A stretch of DNA of 64,000 nucleotides from Paenibacillus sp. PL91. GTDB lineage: Bacteria; Bacillota; Bacilli; Paenibacillales; Paenibacillaceae. Shown here one piece after another: positions 52,430 to 61,320 of this stretch. How positions within the stretch are numbered: position 1 is the first letter of the stretch; each line of letters begins with the position of its first letter. The DNA lies in contig NZ_JABBYG020000016.1 of NCBI RefSeq assembly GCF_012935325.2, forward strand, positions 1 through 64,000, read 5' to 3'. The position numbers and the translations under genes were made by a program. Under the pieces are notes generated by a model. The model was not told where the DNA came from and searched no databases. It worked only from the letters and a program-made list of their open reading frames with translations.

Positions 52430-52879
52430 ATGTCCGAAAAAATGCTGCCGCTGGACGATTTTTTGCAGTTGAGCACCGATGAGCAAGTCGAAAAACTGAA
52501 GCGCTGGAAGATGGATTACACGCTAAAAGACATTCGGGAAGCGTGGAATTTTAAGCATTCCGCTCAATATTACATGCTGCTGAAGAAGCTGCGTATTTAC
52601 GAAAGAGTTGTGAATAAATCCGATAAGTTTTATCCTGTCCAAGAGCAGCTGCTCGCTAGAGCGAATGCGGGCGGCGATCGAGCGTGGGGCGGCCAAAATG
52701 CTTATTCGGAGCGCAGGCTGACCGACAGCTTCGATTACCATTTGAATACGACGCTAAGCGGGCCGGAGCTTGCGGATAAACTGGAGAGAATCGCGCATTT
52801 CCTCAAAGGGGAGCATAAGGATGTTACGATTAAGCTCTCTATAGAAGCTGCTGAAGCAGAAGCGGAAGAGCAGGAATAA
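52430..52879 (+). CDS. Hypothetical 149-residue protein, possible DNA-binding
   Basis: A 149-residue soluble protein I do not recognise. Residues about 15-50 (LSTDEQVEKLKRWKMDYTLK, then DIREAWNFKHSAQYYMLLKK) have a helix-turn-helix-like rhythm. The C terminus is very acidic (EAEAEEQE). It has a good GGAGGGG ribosome site, preceded by a very AT-rich stretch (52320-52400) that would suit a strong promoter: TTGAAT and TATAAA at about 16 nt. The gene is a single transcription unit with a strong terminator. The helical N-terminal part suggests a regulator or partner protein; this is only composition. Confidence 0.6.
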   Translation: MSEKMLPLDDFLQLSTDEQVEKLKRWKMDYTLKDIREAWNFKHSAQYYMLLKKLRIYERVVNKSDKFYPVQEQLLARANAGGDRAWGGQNAYSERRLTDSFDYHLNTTLSGPELADKLERIAHFLKGEHKDVTIKLSIEAAEAEAEEQE

Positions 52880-52896
52880 GCGCATTCGCTAACCAA

Positions 52897-52951
52897 ATAA
52901 GAACCGAGCTAGGCTAAGGTGCCAGGCTCGGTTCTTATTTTGTAGAATAAT
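52897..52951 (+). terminator. Terminator after the 149-residue gene
   Basis: aataagaaccgagc (52896-52909) and gctcggttcttatt (52936-52949) form a long stem, then ttgtag. Confidence 0.85.
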
Positions 52952-52998
52952 GAAAAGAAATGTCTGATACTGGAATAATTTTCTTAAAAGTAAAAAAA

Positions 52999-53226
52999 TT
53001 ATTGATTACGCAGCTTGCCTAGCTCTGAGACGAGCGCTTCGACTTCGCTGATGCTGAATTTATCCTTCGATGCTACGACCTCGTACAGGTCTTTTATATC
53101 CTCGTATTTATTGAGGTCGAAGTTGGAAGCCTGCATGGCAGCGGCAGAAGCCATTTTTAGCTTTGTTTTGATAACTTCAATCATATACGCCACATTTTCT
53201 TGTGTTTGCAACTCTAAATTGTTCAT
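52999..53226 (-). CDS. DUF1128 (UPF0435, YfkK) protein
   Basis: A 75-residue, helical, soluble protein of the YfkK/UPF0435 family (MIEVIKTKLKMASAAAMQAS and NKYEDIKDLYEVVASKDKF). No function is known. AGGAGG lies 6-7 nt before the ATG at 53226. An open extension to 53592 on the same strand has no ribosome site and lies over the yyaC gene, so I reject it. It converges with the 149-residue gene. Confidence 0.87.
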   Translation of the reverse strand: MNNLELQTQENVAYMIEVIKTKLKMASAAAMQASNFDLNKYEDIKDLYEVVASKDKFSISEVEALVSELGKLRNQ

Positions 53227-53377
53227 GGAGTGCCTCCTAAATTTTTTGCGAGCCGAAAGCGGCCTTGAAAGCAAAGGCTTATTCGTAAATTTTGCATTGC
53301 AGCAATTGTACCATGATTCAAATGCGAATGACCACAAATTGAACAGGATCTTGAAATTGGATACAATTAAAGTAGAA

Positions 53378-53959
53378 ATGATATGCAATCGATCACAGGG
53401 CAGGTGCAGGGCGACGGAACAAGCAGCGAAGAGTGATATCGAACTATTTTTTGATGCGATTGCAAAGAGGCATAGCAATCGCGGCAGCATTGTATTTATT
53501 TGCATTGGGAGCGATCGTTCTACCGGCGATTCCTTTGGTCCGTTAGTGGGTACCATGTTGCAAGAGGGCGGCTGGCCGAACGTATTCGGCACTTTAGAGA
53601 AGCCCTGCGATGCGCATGCCGTTGAGCAGGCTGCTCAAGCGATACATAAGGATGCAATCGTTATTGCGATCGACGCCTGCCTTGGCAAGCCAACATCGGT
53701 TGGGCGGTTTATCGCGGCCGAAGGCCCGATTCAGCCGGGAAAGGCGATTGGTAGAAGGCTGCCGGCAATCGGGCATTACAGTATTGCAGGCGTAGTGAAT
53801 GCAAATGGTCCAAAGGCTTATTGGATGCTGCAAACCACTTCTCTTTATCAGGTGATACAAATGGCTAAAGAAATTGCGGGAGCCATTGATTCCGCTTGGT
53901 GCAAGACTGAGCGTTCTCAGTCAGCCCGAAATGATGTTTTTAAAATCACAAATCGATAG
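53378..53959 (+). CDS. yyaC: YyaC-type spore protein (DUF1256, GPR-related fold)
   Basis: A protein of about 193 residues with the DUF1256/YyaC text: FICIGSDRSTGDSFGPLVGT, IAIDACLG and PAIGHYSIAGVVNANG. YyaC proteins are related to the germination protease GPR and appear in spores. ATG 53378 lacks a good ribosome site; starts at 53383 or later are out of frame, so the start is uncertain. Its presence supports a spore former. It precedes an alpha/beta hydrolase by 14 bp. Confidence 0.82.
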   Translation: MICNRSQGRCRATEQAAKSDIELFFDAIAKRHSNRGSIVFICIGSDRSTGDSFGPLVGTMLQEGGWPNVFGTLEKPCDAHAVEQAAQAIHKDAIVIAIDACLGKPTSVGRFIAAEGPIQPGKAIGRRLPAIGHYSIAGVVNANGPKAYWMLQTTSLYQVIQMAKEIAGAIDSAWCKTERSQSARNDVFKITNR

Positions 53960-53973
53960 AGGAGCGTGCAGCA

Positions 53974-54831
53974 ATGAAAGAAGAAAATGTCGAGAAGATT
54001 TCGATTGCGCAGCGGAAGCTATTTTTGAATAACGGATTAGAGCTTGCTTATTATGATTCTCATCCCGATGACGGAGGCGCAGCGGATGGCATTACCGAGG
54101 TGGTTGTTTTGCTTCACGGCTATTGCGGCAGCTCTGCTTATTGGGAGCCAATCGTAGAAGAGCTTGAGCAGCATGTGCGCATTATCGCTCCTGACGCCCG
54201 CGGACATGGCGGAAGCTCTGCAACTAGCGATGACATCTATACGATGGAGATGTATGCGGAGGATATTGCCCAAATGCTCATCAGCCTGCAAATTCATAAT
54301 GCGGTACTGCTAGGACACTCCTTGGGCGGTTATGTCACGCTTGCGTTTGCCGAGAAGTATGCGAAGAAGCTGTCGGGCTTTGGGCTCATTCATTCAACAG
54401 CGCTCGAAGACAGTGAAGCGGCCAAGGGGAATCGCGATAAAGCGGTCGCGGCGCTGGAGCAAAGCGGCGTTCAGCCGTTCGTAGACGGGCTCATTCCTAA
54501 GCTGTTTGCGCCGGCGAATGTGGAGGCTTTGACTGATGAGGTTGAGCGTGGGAAACAAATCGGCTACGGTACGGCGCTGCAAGGAGCAATCGGAACGGCA
54601 AGAGGCATGAAGATCCGTGCCAACCGCACGCATATTATCGAGCAATCCCAGCTTCCGGTGCTGCTAGTAAGCGGAGCAAACGATAAAGTGATTCCAACCG
54701 AGAGCACATTTGCAGCCGTTAACGGATCAACGGTAAAGGTAGTGCTTGACGGTGCCGGCCATATGGGGATGGTAGAGCAGCCGAAGGAATTGATCGCAGC
54801 TATACTTAGCTTCGTGAAATCAAAGCAGTAA
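53974..54831 (+). CDS. Alpha/beta hydrolase
   Basis: A 285-residue alpha/beta hydrolase. The nucleophile elbow is GHSLGGYV (about residue 111). The oxyanion/HG region is VVLLHGYCGSS, and the late His of GAGHMGMVEQP fits the triad. The N terminus is soluble. Its substrate is unknown; relatives are esterases, haloperoxidases or ring-opening hydrolases. GGAG lies 7 nt before the ATG. It follows yyaC and precedes a DUF6483 gene, and the short gaps suggest one transcript. Confidence 0.85.
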   Translation: MKEENVEKISIAQRKLFLNNGLELAYYDSHPDDGGAADGITEVVVLLHGYCGSSAYWEPIVEELEQHVRIIAPDARGHGGSSATSDDIYTMEMYAEDIAQMLISLQIHNAVLLGHSLGGYVTLAFAEKYAKKLSGFGLIHSTALEDSEAAKGNRDKAVAALEQSGVQPFVDGLIPKLFAPANVEALTDEVERGKQIGYGTALQGAIGTARGMKIRANRTHIIEQSQLPVLLVSGANDKVIPTESTFAAVNGSTVKVVLDGAGHMGMVEQPKELIAAILSFVKSKQ

Positions 54832-54856
54832 GGCGGCACGCGGGGAGGAGAGTCAA

Positions 54857-55492
54857 ATGTTTCAGCGGGATTATTTCATGAGAATGATTGAGCAGATGAC
54901 GGAAGCAGTTGGCCAAATTATGAATTTGAGGCGCGAGCGCAAGCATGAGGAAGCGCTGCTCTTCATTGACGAGCTGCTTGATAAGCGGTTCCGGCTAAGC
55001 AGCAAACTTATTCGTTCCTTATCTGACGAGGATTTAATGAGAATGATGACGACCAACGGCGTACTGGAAACCGATCATATGCAGGCAATCGCGATATTGA
55101 TGAAGCAGGAGGCTGAGCTGAGCAGCGACCTGGGCCGTGAGGACGAGAGCTTCTTCGCCTATGTGAAAGCACTGCATTTGTTTTTGCGATTATCGCTTGT
55201 AGATGCCGAGCCAACGATTGTGGAGCCTCGAGGCCAAATCATGGAGCTGCTTGAGCGGCTCCTGCCTTATGAGCTTCCTTTGCCCACCAAGCGGCTGTTA
55301 ATGGAATGGCATGAAGCCGAAGGCCGCTACGATTTAGTGGAAAATGTGATGCACGAGCTGCTTGGCGATAACGCCCTAAGCAAAGCAGCGGCAGAGGACA
55401 TTTATAGACGGATGCTGCTGCAGCAGGATGAGCGGCTTGCAGCGGGCGGCTTGCCGCGCGAGGAAATCGAGCAGGCGCTTCAATCCCTTTGA
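54857..55492 (+). CDS. DUF6483 family protein
   Basis: A 211-residue helical protein with DUF6483 text (RDYFMRMIEQMTEAVGQIMNL, then DELLDKRFRLSSKLIRSL). The repeated helix pattern later on resembles tetratricopeptide-type helices, so it may hold proteins together. No enzyme motif. GGGGAGGAG lies 6 nt before the ATG. Confidence 0.82.
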   Translation: MFQRDYFMRMIEQMTEAVGQIMNLRRERKHEEALLFIDELLDKRFRLSSKLIRSLSDEDLMRMMTTNGVLETDHMQAIAILMKQEAELSSDLGREDESFFAYVKALHLFLRLSLVDAEPTIVEPRGQIMELLERLLPYELPLPTKRLLMEWHEAEGRYDLVENVMHELLGDNALSKAAAEDIYRRMLLQQDERLAAGGLPREEIEQALQSL

Positions 55493-55574
55493 AGGCATAG
55501 ACCAGATTTAAAGCATAAGCTGGCGAAAGCAAGCTTGGCTACATAAACTTTTTTGTAGGAGTGAGAGGTACAGC

Positions 55575-56786
55575 ATGACGGAACAATGGCAGCTAGATAT
55601 CACGAATTGGATCGGAAGCGGAGAGCTGCTGCAAGCAACACTTAGTCAGCCAAGACGTAAGGATGCCGGATTGGCGCCCAAAACAATCATTCGCCCAATG
55701 AAGCTGAAGAACGGATTGTTTTATCAGTTTGAATATCATTTTGCAAATAAAGTTACCCATGACAATGTTGCGGAGCCTCAGGCAGCCGAGAAAGTCATCG
55801 ATCTTCTTCAGGAAAATTACCGGCAAGCGCTGGTGAAGACACCTGAGGCTGATGTACAGCTGCTCTTCAGCAAGAAGGGCAAGGCAGCTATCCTGAGGAA
55901 GCCTCCTACCGGGGGATCGCGTCCGGCAAATCTGGAGCATAACCGGCAAAAGCAGCGCGTATTAGCCGAAGGCAAAGCGGCGCCGTTTCTTGTTGAGCTT
56001 GGCATCATGACGCCGGAGGGTCTCGTCCATGCGAAAAAGCAGGATAAATACCGGCAGATCAATCGTTTTCTAGAGATGGTCACCGATGTGCTTGATTATT
56101 TGCCGACGGATCGGGAGCTTACGATTGTTGATTTTGGCTGCGGAAAATCTTATTTGACGTTTGCGCTTTACCATTTGCTCGCCGTAGAGCAGCAGCGGAA
56201 AATCAACATTATCGGCCTTGATTTGAAAGCAGATGTCATAGCGTTTTGCTCGAATCTGGCGGAGAAGCTGGGCTACGACAAGCTCCAATTCCTCGTCGGC
56301 GACATTGCGGAGTATGAGGAGCTGAAGGCTGCCGATATGGTTGTAACGCTTCATGCATGCGATACGGCGACGGATGCCGCGCTAGCTAAAGCGGTGAATT
56401 GGGGCGCCTCGGTTATTATGTCGGTGCCATGCTGCCAGCATGAGCTGTTCAAGCAGGTCAGCAACGATGTGCTTTCGCCGCTTCTCTCGCAGGGCTTGCT
56501 GAAGGAGCGCTTCTCGGCGCTTGCCACCGATGCCGCCCGGGGAACGCTTCTTGAGGTGCTCGGCTACAAGGTGCAGATGCTTGAATTCGTAGACCCGGAG
56601 CATACGCCAAAAAACTTGCTTATTCGAGCTGTGCGATCGGAGCAGCAAGGGCAGCAAGGATTATCGATGAAAAAATGGGAGCAATATGAGCAATTTCGCC
56701 AATTTTTGAGCATTTCTCCGTCACTGGAGCACATGCTTGCCGAGCGATTGCCGAATCGTTCTTCCGAGAATGAAGCTGGAAATTAA
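55575..56786 (+). CDS. SAM-dependent methyltransferase (METTL25/Methyltransf_32-like)
   Basis: A 403-residue methyltransferase. The S-adenosylmethionine loop is IVDFGCGKSYLTFALYHLL (about residue 180), followed by IIGLDLKADVIAFCSNLA. The later AADMVVTLHACDTATDAALA and SVPCCQHELF match the Methyltransf_32/METTL25-like pattern. These enzymes are thought to methylate RNA or protein; the substrate in bacteria is unknown. GTAGGAGTGAGAG lies before the ATG. Confidence 0.82.
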   Translation: MTEQWQLDITNWIGSGELLQATLSQPRRKDAGLAPKTIIRPMKLKNGLFYQFEYHFANKVTHDNVAEPQAAEKVIDLLQENYRQALVKTPEADVQLLFSKKGKAAILRKPPTGGSRPANLEHNRQKQRVLAEGKAAPFLVELGIMTPEGLVHAKKQDKYRQINRFLEMVTDVLDYLPTDRELTIVDFGCGKSYLTFALYHLLAVEQQRKINIIGLDLKADVIAFCSNLAEKLGYDKLQFLVGDIAEYEELKAADMVVTLHACDTATDAALAKAVNWGASVIMSVPCCQHELFKQVSNDVLSPLLSQGLLKERFSALATDAARGTLLEVLGYKVQMLEFVDPEHTPKNLLIRAVRSEQQGQQGLSMKKWEQYEQFRQFLSISPSLEHMLAERLPNRSSENEAGN

Positions 56787-56856
56787 ATAATTGTCGATGC
56801 AATTAACATTTGCTACAATGGAAGAAGATGGCTGTCAAATGGATGGGTGAACCGTA

Positions 56857-58542
56857 TTGGGATGGATGATCTGGCTAGACTTTAGTATGTTTCTAGTGCT
56901 GTTCGGCTTATTTTTCTACGTGTTGGCCTCAAGTACTGTTACCGTTTTGCACCGTATTTATTTGTTTCTACATACCGTATTTATGATTTGGACGCTTACT
57001 CAGTTTGTTTCGCAGACGACTTCTGCTGCGCACTTCAAACTTTTTTATCTTTCCATTTCATATACAGCGCTTTCGATGCTCGGAATCGGCTGGTTCGTTT
57101 TTATCGTTTTTCTTACCGGCCAGTCGTATGTGATACGAAAGAGCCGGTTATTCCTTTTAGCGGCGCCTGCGCTTATTTCTGTTGCGGCTGTAATTGTGAA
57201 TCCAAACGGGATGTTTCTTCAAATTAATGATCAGCTTGCTCCCATGAAGCAGCTTCAGCATGGACCGCTGTACTGGATCATGATCACGCAGCTGGTTTTA
57301 TATATGGTCATATCGTTTATTATTATGTTCTACAAACTGAGGGTGGAGAAAGCCGAGCGGCAGCGCACCCAAATCAAGACGGCATTTAATGGCATGTTCG
57401 TGCTGGTCTTGTTCTCCTTAGCAGATTTAGCTCTCAATATCATCATAATCGAACAATTTATCCGATATATTCCCCTCATATCAGTAGGTATGGCGTTTGC
57501 GGCGGTTTATTTGGTTCATGCCATAAGACGCAACAAAGTGCTCGATATTATTCAATCCGTTCAACGGGACGTTATGAATACGATGTCGATGGGTATTATC
57601 GTGCTGGATGAGAACGATACGATTATTGAAGTGAATAAAGTGATGAAATCGATTATCCGTCTTCGAATAGGGGATAAATTTAATCCTGCGCTCCTTGGTT
57701 CCCAGTTCAAAGGGGCGCCTTTGAGAGAGTTTACGGCGTTTATGGATGCGCAGCGCGCGCGCCCGCTTGTCAGGCATGAAGTAGAAATTGCCATTCAGTT
57801 CGACAAGTATCGCCATGTGATCGTACAATCCGCTCCTATTTTAAACAATAAGAAAACGCCCGTCGGAAAAGTGCTGACCTTCCAAGATGTGACGGAGCTA
57901 AGATTGCTCGTTGAAGAGACGAATATTCAAAATGAGCAGCTTCAGGACCGCAATCGAGATTTGCTTATTATGCAGGATGAGCTGTTTCAAGCTAACAAGA
58001 AGCTGGAGCATATGGCGATTACGGATGGTTTGACAGGCTGCTTTAACCGACGATATTTGCTGCATCAGCTGGAGCAGGAGATCGTAACCAATATTCGTTA
58101 CGGCATTCCTTTCTCTATCTTTTTATTTGATTTGGATCATTTCAAATCAATCAACGATAAGCATGGTCATTTGATTGGCGATGAGGTGCTATGCAGTACG
58201 GTTGATGCGGTTCGTGGAGCATTGCGGTTCACCGATATATTGGCAAGGTACGGCGGTGAAGAGTTTACGGTGTATTTGCCGCATACGAACCGGGAGCAAG
58301 CTGACCATATTGCCGAGCTTCTTATGGAGACGGTTGAGCACAACAAGGTAAATACAGGCATTGGCGAGCAGCCGATCTCCGTTACCGTCAGCATGGGCGT
58401 CATCTCGATTGAACATGTTGAGCCTTCCGATCTTACAGATCCGAAAGCGTTCATGCGGGAGCTTCTAGCACAGGCAGATGCGGCGTTGTATGAAGCCAAA
58501 TATAGTGGCCGAAATCGAATCGTCAAACGCAAATTAGCATAG
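56857..58542 (+). CDS. 7TM-linked diguanylate cyclase (PAS-GGDEF)
   Basis: A 561-residue c-di-GMP synthase. The N-terminal seven TM helices (about 1-225) are of the histidine-kinase 7TM type. A PAS-like domain follows (about 240-355), then a coiled coil and the GGDEF domain with the active-site motif GGEEF (about residue 466). RFTD immediately before it is the RxxD inhibitory site, so the enzyme should be feedback-inhibited by its product. The start is TTG 56857 (GGTGA upstream) or ATG 56866. A terminator separates it from the HD-GYP gene that follows. Its product could drive the PilZ synthase. Confidence 0.9.
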   Translation: MGWMIWLDFSMFLVLFGLFFYVLASSTVTVLHRIYLFLHTVFMIWTLTQFVSQTTSAAHFKLFYLSISYTALSMLGIGWFVFIVFLTGQSYVIRKSRLFLLAAPALISVAAVIVNPNGMFLQINDQLAPMKQLQHGPLYWIMITQLVLYMVISFIIMFYKLRVEKAERQRTQIKTAFNGMFVLVLFSLADLALNIIIIEQFIRYIPLISVGMAFAAVYLVHAIRRNKVLDIIQSVQRDVMNTMSMGIIVLDENDTIIEVNKVMKSIIRLRIGDKFNPALLGSQFKGAPLREFTAFMDAQRARPLVRHEVEIAIQFDKYRHVIVQSAPILNNKKTPVGKVLTFQDVTELRLLVEETNIQNEQLQDRNRDLLIMQDELFQANKKLEHMAITDGLTGCFNRRYLLHQLEQEIVTNIRYGIPFSIFLFDLDHFKSINDKHGHLIGDEVLCSTVDAVRGALRFTDILARYGGEEFTVYLPHTNREQADHIAELLMETVEHNKVNTGIGEQPISVTVSMGVISIEHVEPSDLTDPKAFMRELLAQADAALYEAKYSGRNRIVKRKLA

Positions 58543-58544
58543 AG

Positions 58545-58574
58545 GCCTGAACGTCCGCGTTCAGGCTTTTTTTT
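58545..58574 (+). terminator. Terminator after the diguanylate cyclase gene
   Basis: gcctgaac (58545-58552) pairs with gttcaggc (58559-58566), followed by eight T. Confidence 0.9.
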
Positions 58575-58668
58575 AATGCAGCTTCCATAGTCAGCCTGAG
58601 ATTGTTCTGATAAAATAAAAGCTATCCGGTTAAAAGCGCTATTACTATCGAAGGCGGGAACTAATCTA

Positions 58669-59751
58669 ATGAGAAAAGTGCAAATTGGAATGGTCAAGCC
58701 GGGAGACAAGGTGGCAAAACCCATTTTTCAAGAAAATGGAAACGTTCTTCTAGGAGAAGGGGTTGAGCTAAATGATCGTTATATTGAGCGATTGCAAAAC
58801 TTGGGCATCGATTTTTTATTCATAGAGGACGGAATGACGGAGGACTTAGTTCCCGAGGATACGATCCGCGATGAAACGCGCAAGCAAGCGGTCGATACCA
58901 TTTACAAGACGATGAACTCCTTTAAAGACCAGTCCGTAATAAAGGGACGAACGATTGCGCCTGATATGGGCCGGAATTTCCGGGCGGTATTCGGACAAAT
59001 TATGCAGGATTTAGCCTCGCGACCTAATATGCTTGTCAATTTAACGAGCATACACGCTAAGGATGCTTATTTGTTTCAGCATTCCTTTAACGTGGCAGTG
59101 CTCGCAGGTATCATGGGCATAGCGAAGGGCTTTAATCGCAATCAGCTGGAAGAGCTCGGCATTGGCGCGCTTCTTTTCGATATCGGCATGACCAAGGTGC
59201 CTCAGAAGCTTCTAGCCAACACAGGCAATTTATCGGCGGATGATCGTACAATCGTTCAGAGCCATGCCAAGGAAGGCTTTGATATATTACGAAAGTATCA
59301 TGATATTTCAATCGTTTCTGCGCATTGCGCCCTGCAGCATCACGAGCGCTTCAATGGATCGGGCTACCCGCGCGGACTCAAGGAAAATGAAATACATATG
59401 TACGCACAAATCGTTGGGCTAGCCGACACGTTTGATGCGTTGACCTCGCCAAGGCCGCACCGAAAGCGTTATACGGCGAGCGAGGCAATCGAATTTTTGT
59501 TCGCGGCCGGCGGCACGTTTTTTGATCTGGACCTTATCAAGCTATTTTGTCGACATATATCGATCTATCCGATCTCCACCTCGCTCTTGCTCAGTACCGG
59601 CCAGGTAGGCGTCGTCTCCGAAAACAATGAGCTGGCAGTCCACCGTCCACGCGTACGCATTATTATGGAGGCAAATGGGACGCAGCCCGCTTCGCCATAT
59701 GAGATCGAGCTGAAGGACCAGCTTCACATCACGATTGTAAAAGAGCTTTAA
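58669..59751 (+). CDS. HD-GYP protein with altered HD motif
   Basis: A 360-residue protein of the HD-GYP family, which degrades c-di-GMP. The first metal histidine region FQHSFNVAVLAG, the HHERFNGSGYPRG block with GYP (about residue 230) and the later DTFDALTSPRPHRKRY are intact. The central HD pair is not: LLFDIGMTKVP (about residue 169) replaces the usual LLHDIGKIGIP, so the histidine is Phe and the lysine Met. It may bind c-di-GMP without cutting it or use altered metals. It follows the diguanylate cyclase by 127 bp, in the same direction. Confidence 0.85.
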   Translation: MRKVQIGMVKPGDKVAKPIFQENGNVLLGEGVELNDRYIERLQNLGIDFLFIEDGMTEDLVPEDTIRDETRKQAVDTIYKTMNSFKDQSVIKGRTIAPDMGRNFRAVFGQIMQDLASRPNMLVNLTSIHAKDAYLFQHSFNVAVLAGIMGIAKGFNRNQLEELGIGALLFDIGMTKVPQKLLANTGNLSADDRTIVQSHAKEGFDILRKYHDISIVSAHCALQHHERFNGSGYPRGLKENEIHMYAQIVGLADTFDALTSPRPHRKRYTASEAIEFLFAAGGTFFDLDLIKLFCRHISIYPISTSLLLSTGQVGVVSENNELAVHRPRVRIIMEANGTQPASPYEIELKDQLHITIVKEL

Positions 59752-59853
59752 TTTAATTCATCCGATCTAAATAGGCATTAGGCGTAGGAGCTTGACCATA
59801 CCGTGCTTCATCCACTCGCATATTTTAGTATAAATGCGGGAAGGAGTGACGAG

Positions 59854-60207
59854 ATGGCAAATCGGGTCAAACCGCCAATATTAGGTCCGAAGAAAAAAAA
59901 CAAGAAGCTGCTAAAGAGTACGAAGGTCCGGAAGCTGCAGAGCGGTCCGACATTTAATCTTTTAACGATACTGTGGGTAGATCAGAATGGTGTTCCATTT
60001 AATACGACAGGCTTCTATGCGGCATTGTATAGAGGCAGCTCGTTAATACAGACAGCAGCGTTCGATCGTTTCGGAGCTGCGTATTTCAGTCAGGTACCGA
60101 CATTGACGACTGTCAATTATACGCTGCAAGTCTACGATAGCCTAGGTAGAGTGTATCATACGAGATTGATACCGGCAGGCGTAGAAGCTTTCGCGGTTAT
60201 CGGTTAA
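59854..60207 (+). CDS. Hypothetical Ig-fold-like small protein
   Basis: A 117-residue protein. The N-terminal 30 residues are very basic (PKKKNKKLLKSTKVRKLQSG), and the rest is beta-rich with TVNYTLQVYDSLGRVYHTR, reminding me of carboxypeptidase-regulatory/Ig-like folds. No signal peptide and no enzyme motif. GGAAGGAG lies 6-7 nt before ATG 59854, which I prefer over the upstream GTG 59803. The function is unknown. A strong terminator follows at 60220-60272. Confidence 0.6.
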   Translation: MANRVKPPILGPKKKNKKLLKSTKVRKLQSGPTFNLLTILWVDQNGVPFNTTGFYAALYRGSSLIQTAAFDRFGAAYFSQVPTLTTVNYTLQVYDSLGRVYHTRLIPAGVEAFAVIG

Positions 60208-60219
60208 ATGAGCGCCCAG

Positions 60220-60278
60220 AGAAACCTTCCACTCGCAGCTATTTTGCTGCTAGAATGGAAGGTTTCTTTTTGTATTCC
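60220..60278 (+). terminator. Terminator after the basic hypothetical gene
   Basis: agaaaccttcca (60220-60231) pairs with tggaaggtttct (60256-60267), then ttttt. Confidence 0.9.
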
Positions 60279-60357
60279 TGCTAGACTTGCTTTATCTCTG
60301 TTAGTGTTTAAGGTAAAATAATGAGAAATAGCGCTAGTAAGGGATGTGCATTCTATT

Positions 60358-61227
60358 ATGGGAACATTACAGCACCACAAGCTATCCAAGCTGGAAGTGC
60401 TGCGAAGAGTGCTGTTTATTACACTCGGTGCGGCGCTGGTCTCGGTTGGTCTGGAAATTTTTCTAGTGCCAAATCACATTATTGATGGCGGTATTGTCGG
60501 CATATCGATTATGGCCTCGCATTTAACGAAAGTGCCGCTTGGCTTGTTTCTATTTTTATTAAATCTTCCTTTTTTGTTTTTAGGCTACAAGCAAATTGGC
60601 AAAACCTTCGCAATCTCGACGCTGTATGGCGTATCGGTTATGTCTCTGGGAACGTTTTTGCTTCATCCGGTGCCTCCTCTTACGGTAGAGCCGTTTCTGG
60701 CTGCTATTTTTGGCGGTGTCATATTGGGTGTCGGAGTCGGCATGGTTATTCGATTCGGGGGCTCGCTTGACGGTACGGAAATCGTCGCCATTTTGTTTAA
60801 CAAACGGCTGCCTTTTTCGGTAGGCGAGACGGTTATGTTCTTTAACCTGTTCATACTCGGCAGCGCGGGTTTTGTGTTCGGCTGGGATCGGGCGATGTAC
60901 TCGCTTATCGCGTATTACATTGCGTTCAGGATGATTGATATCACGATCGAGGGCTTTGATGAATCGAAGGCGGTGTGGATCATAAGCGACGAAGCGAAGG
61001 AGATCGGCGCAGCAATTATGAGCCGGCTCGGTCGCGGCGTTACTTATTTGCACGGTGAGGGCGGCTTTACGGGCGGAAACAAGCGCGTCATCTTCTGCGT
61101 CATAACGCGGCTTGAGGAAGCAAAAATGAAGTCGATCGTGCATGAGCTGGACCCTGTCGCTTTTCTCGCAGTCGGCAATATTCACGATGTGAAGGGCGGA
61201 CGGTTTAAGAAACGGGATATTCACTAA
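60358..61227 (+). CDS. YitT family membrane protein (DUF161 + DUF2179)
   Basis: A protein of about 289 residues: five to six TM helices (about 15-200) with IDGGIVGISIMASHLTKVPLG and GGSLDGTEIVAILFNKR, then a cytoplasmic DUF2179 tail (KAVWIISDEAKEIGAAIMSR). The family is widespread in Firmicutes and its transport role is undefined. The start is ATG 60358 or GTG 60346; AAGGGA upstream is 13 nt or 1 nt away respectively, so this is uncertain. It precedes thiL by about 95 bp. Confidence 0.85.
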   Translation: MGTLQHHKLSKLEVLRRVLFITLGAALVSVGLEIFLVPNHIIDGGIVGISIMASHLTKVPLGLFLFLLNLPFLFLGYKQIGKTFAISTLYGVSVMSLGTFLLHPVPPLTVEPFLAAIFGGVILGVGVGMVIRFGGSLDGTEIVAILFNKRLPFSVGETVMFFNLFILGSAGFVFGWDRAMYSLIAYYIAFRMIDITIEGFDESKAVWIISDEAKEIGAAIMSRLGRGVTYLHGEGGFTGGNKRVIFCVITRLEEAKMKSIVHELDPVAFLAVGNIHDVKGGRFKKRDIH

Positions 61228-61320
61228 TGATGATAGTAGTCCTTGAAGAAGGACAGCGGAGCCGCTTCGGCTTGTCATCGATCGGCAGGCTATCGAATTG
61301 GGACGAAGGAGATCATCGCA

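Noticed and set aside
53015-53377. N-terminal extension of yyaC
   Set aside because: This part is antisense to DUF1128, and the family start lies near 53378.
53227-53592. N-terminal extension of the DUF1128 gene to 53592
   Set aside because: It lies over yyaC in antisense, and the ribosome site and the family start are at 53226.
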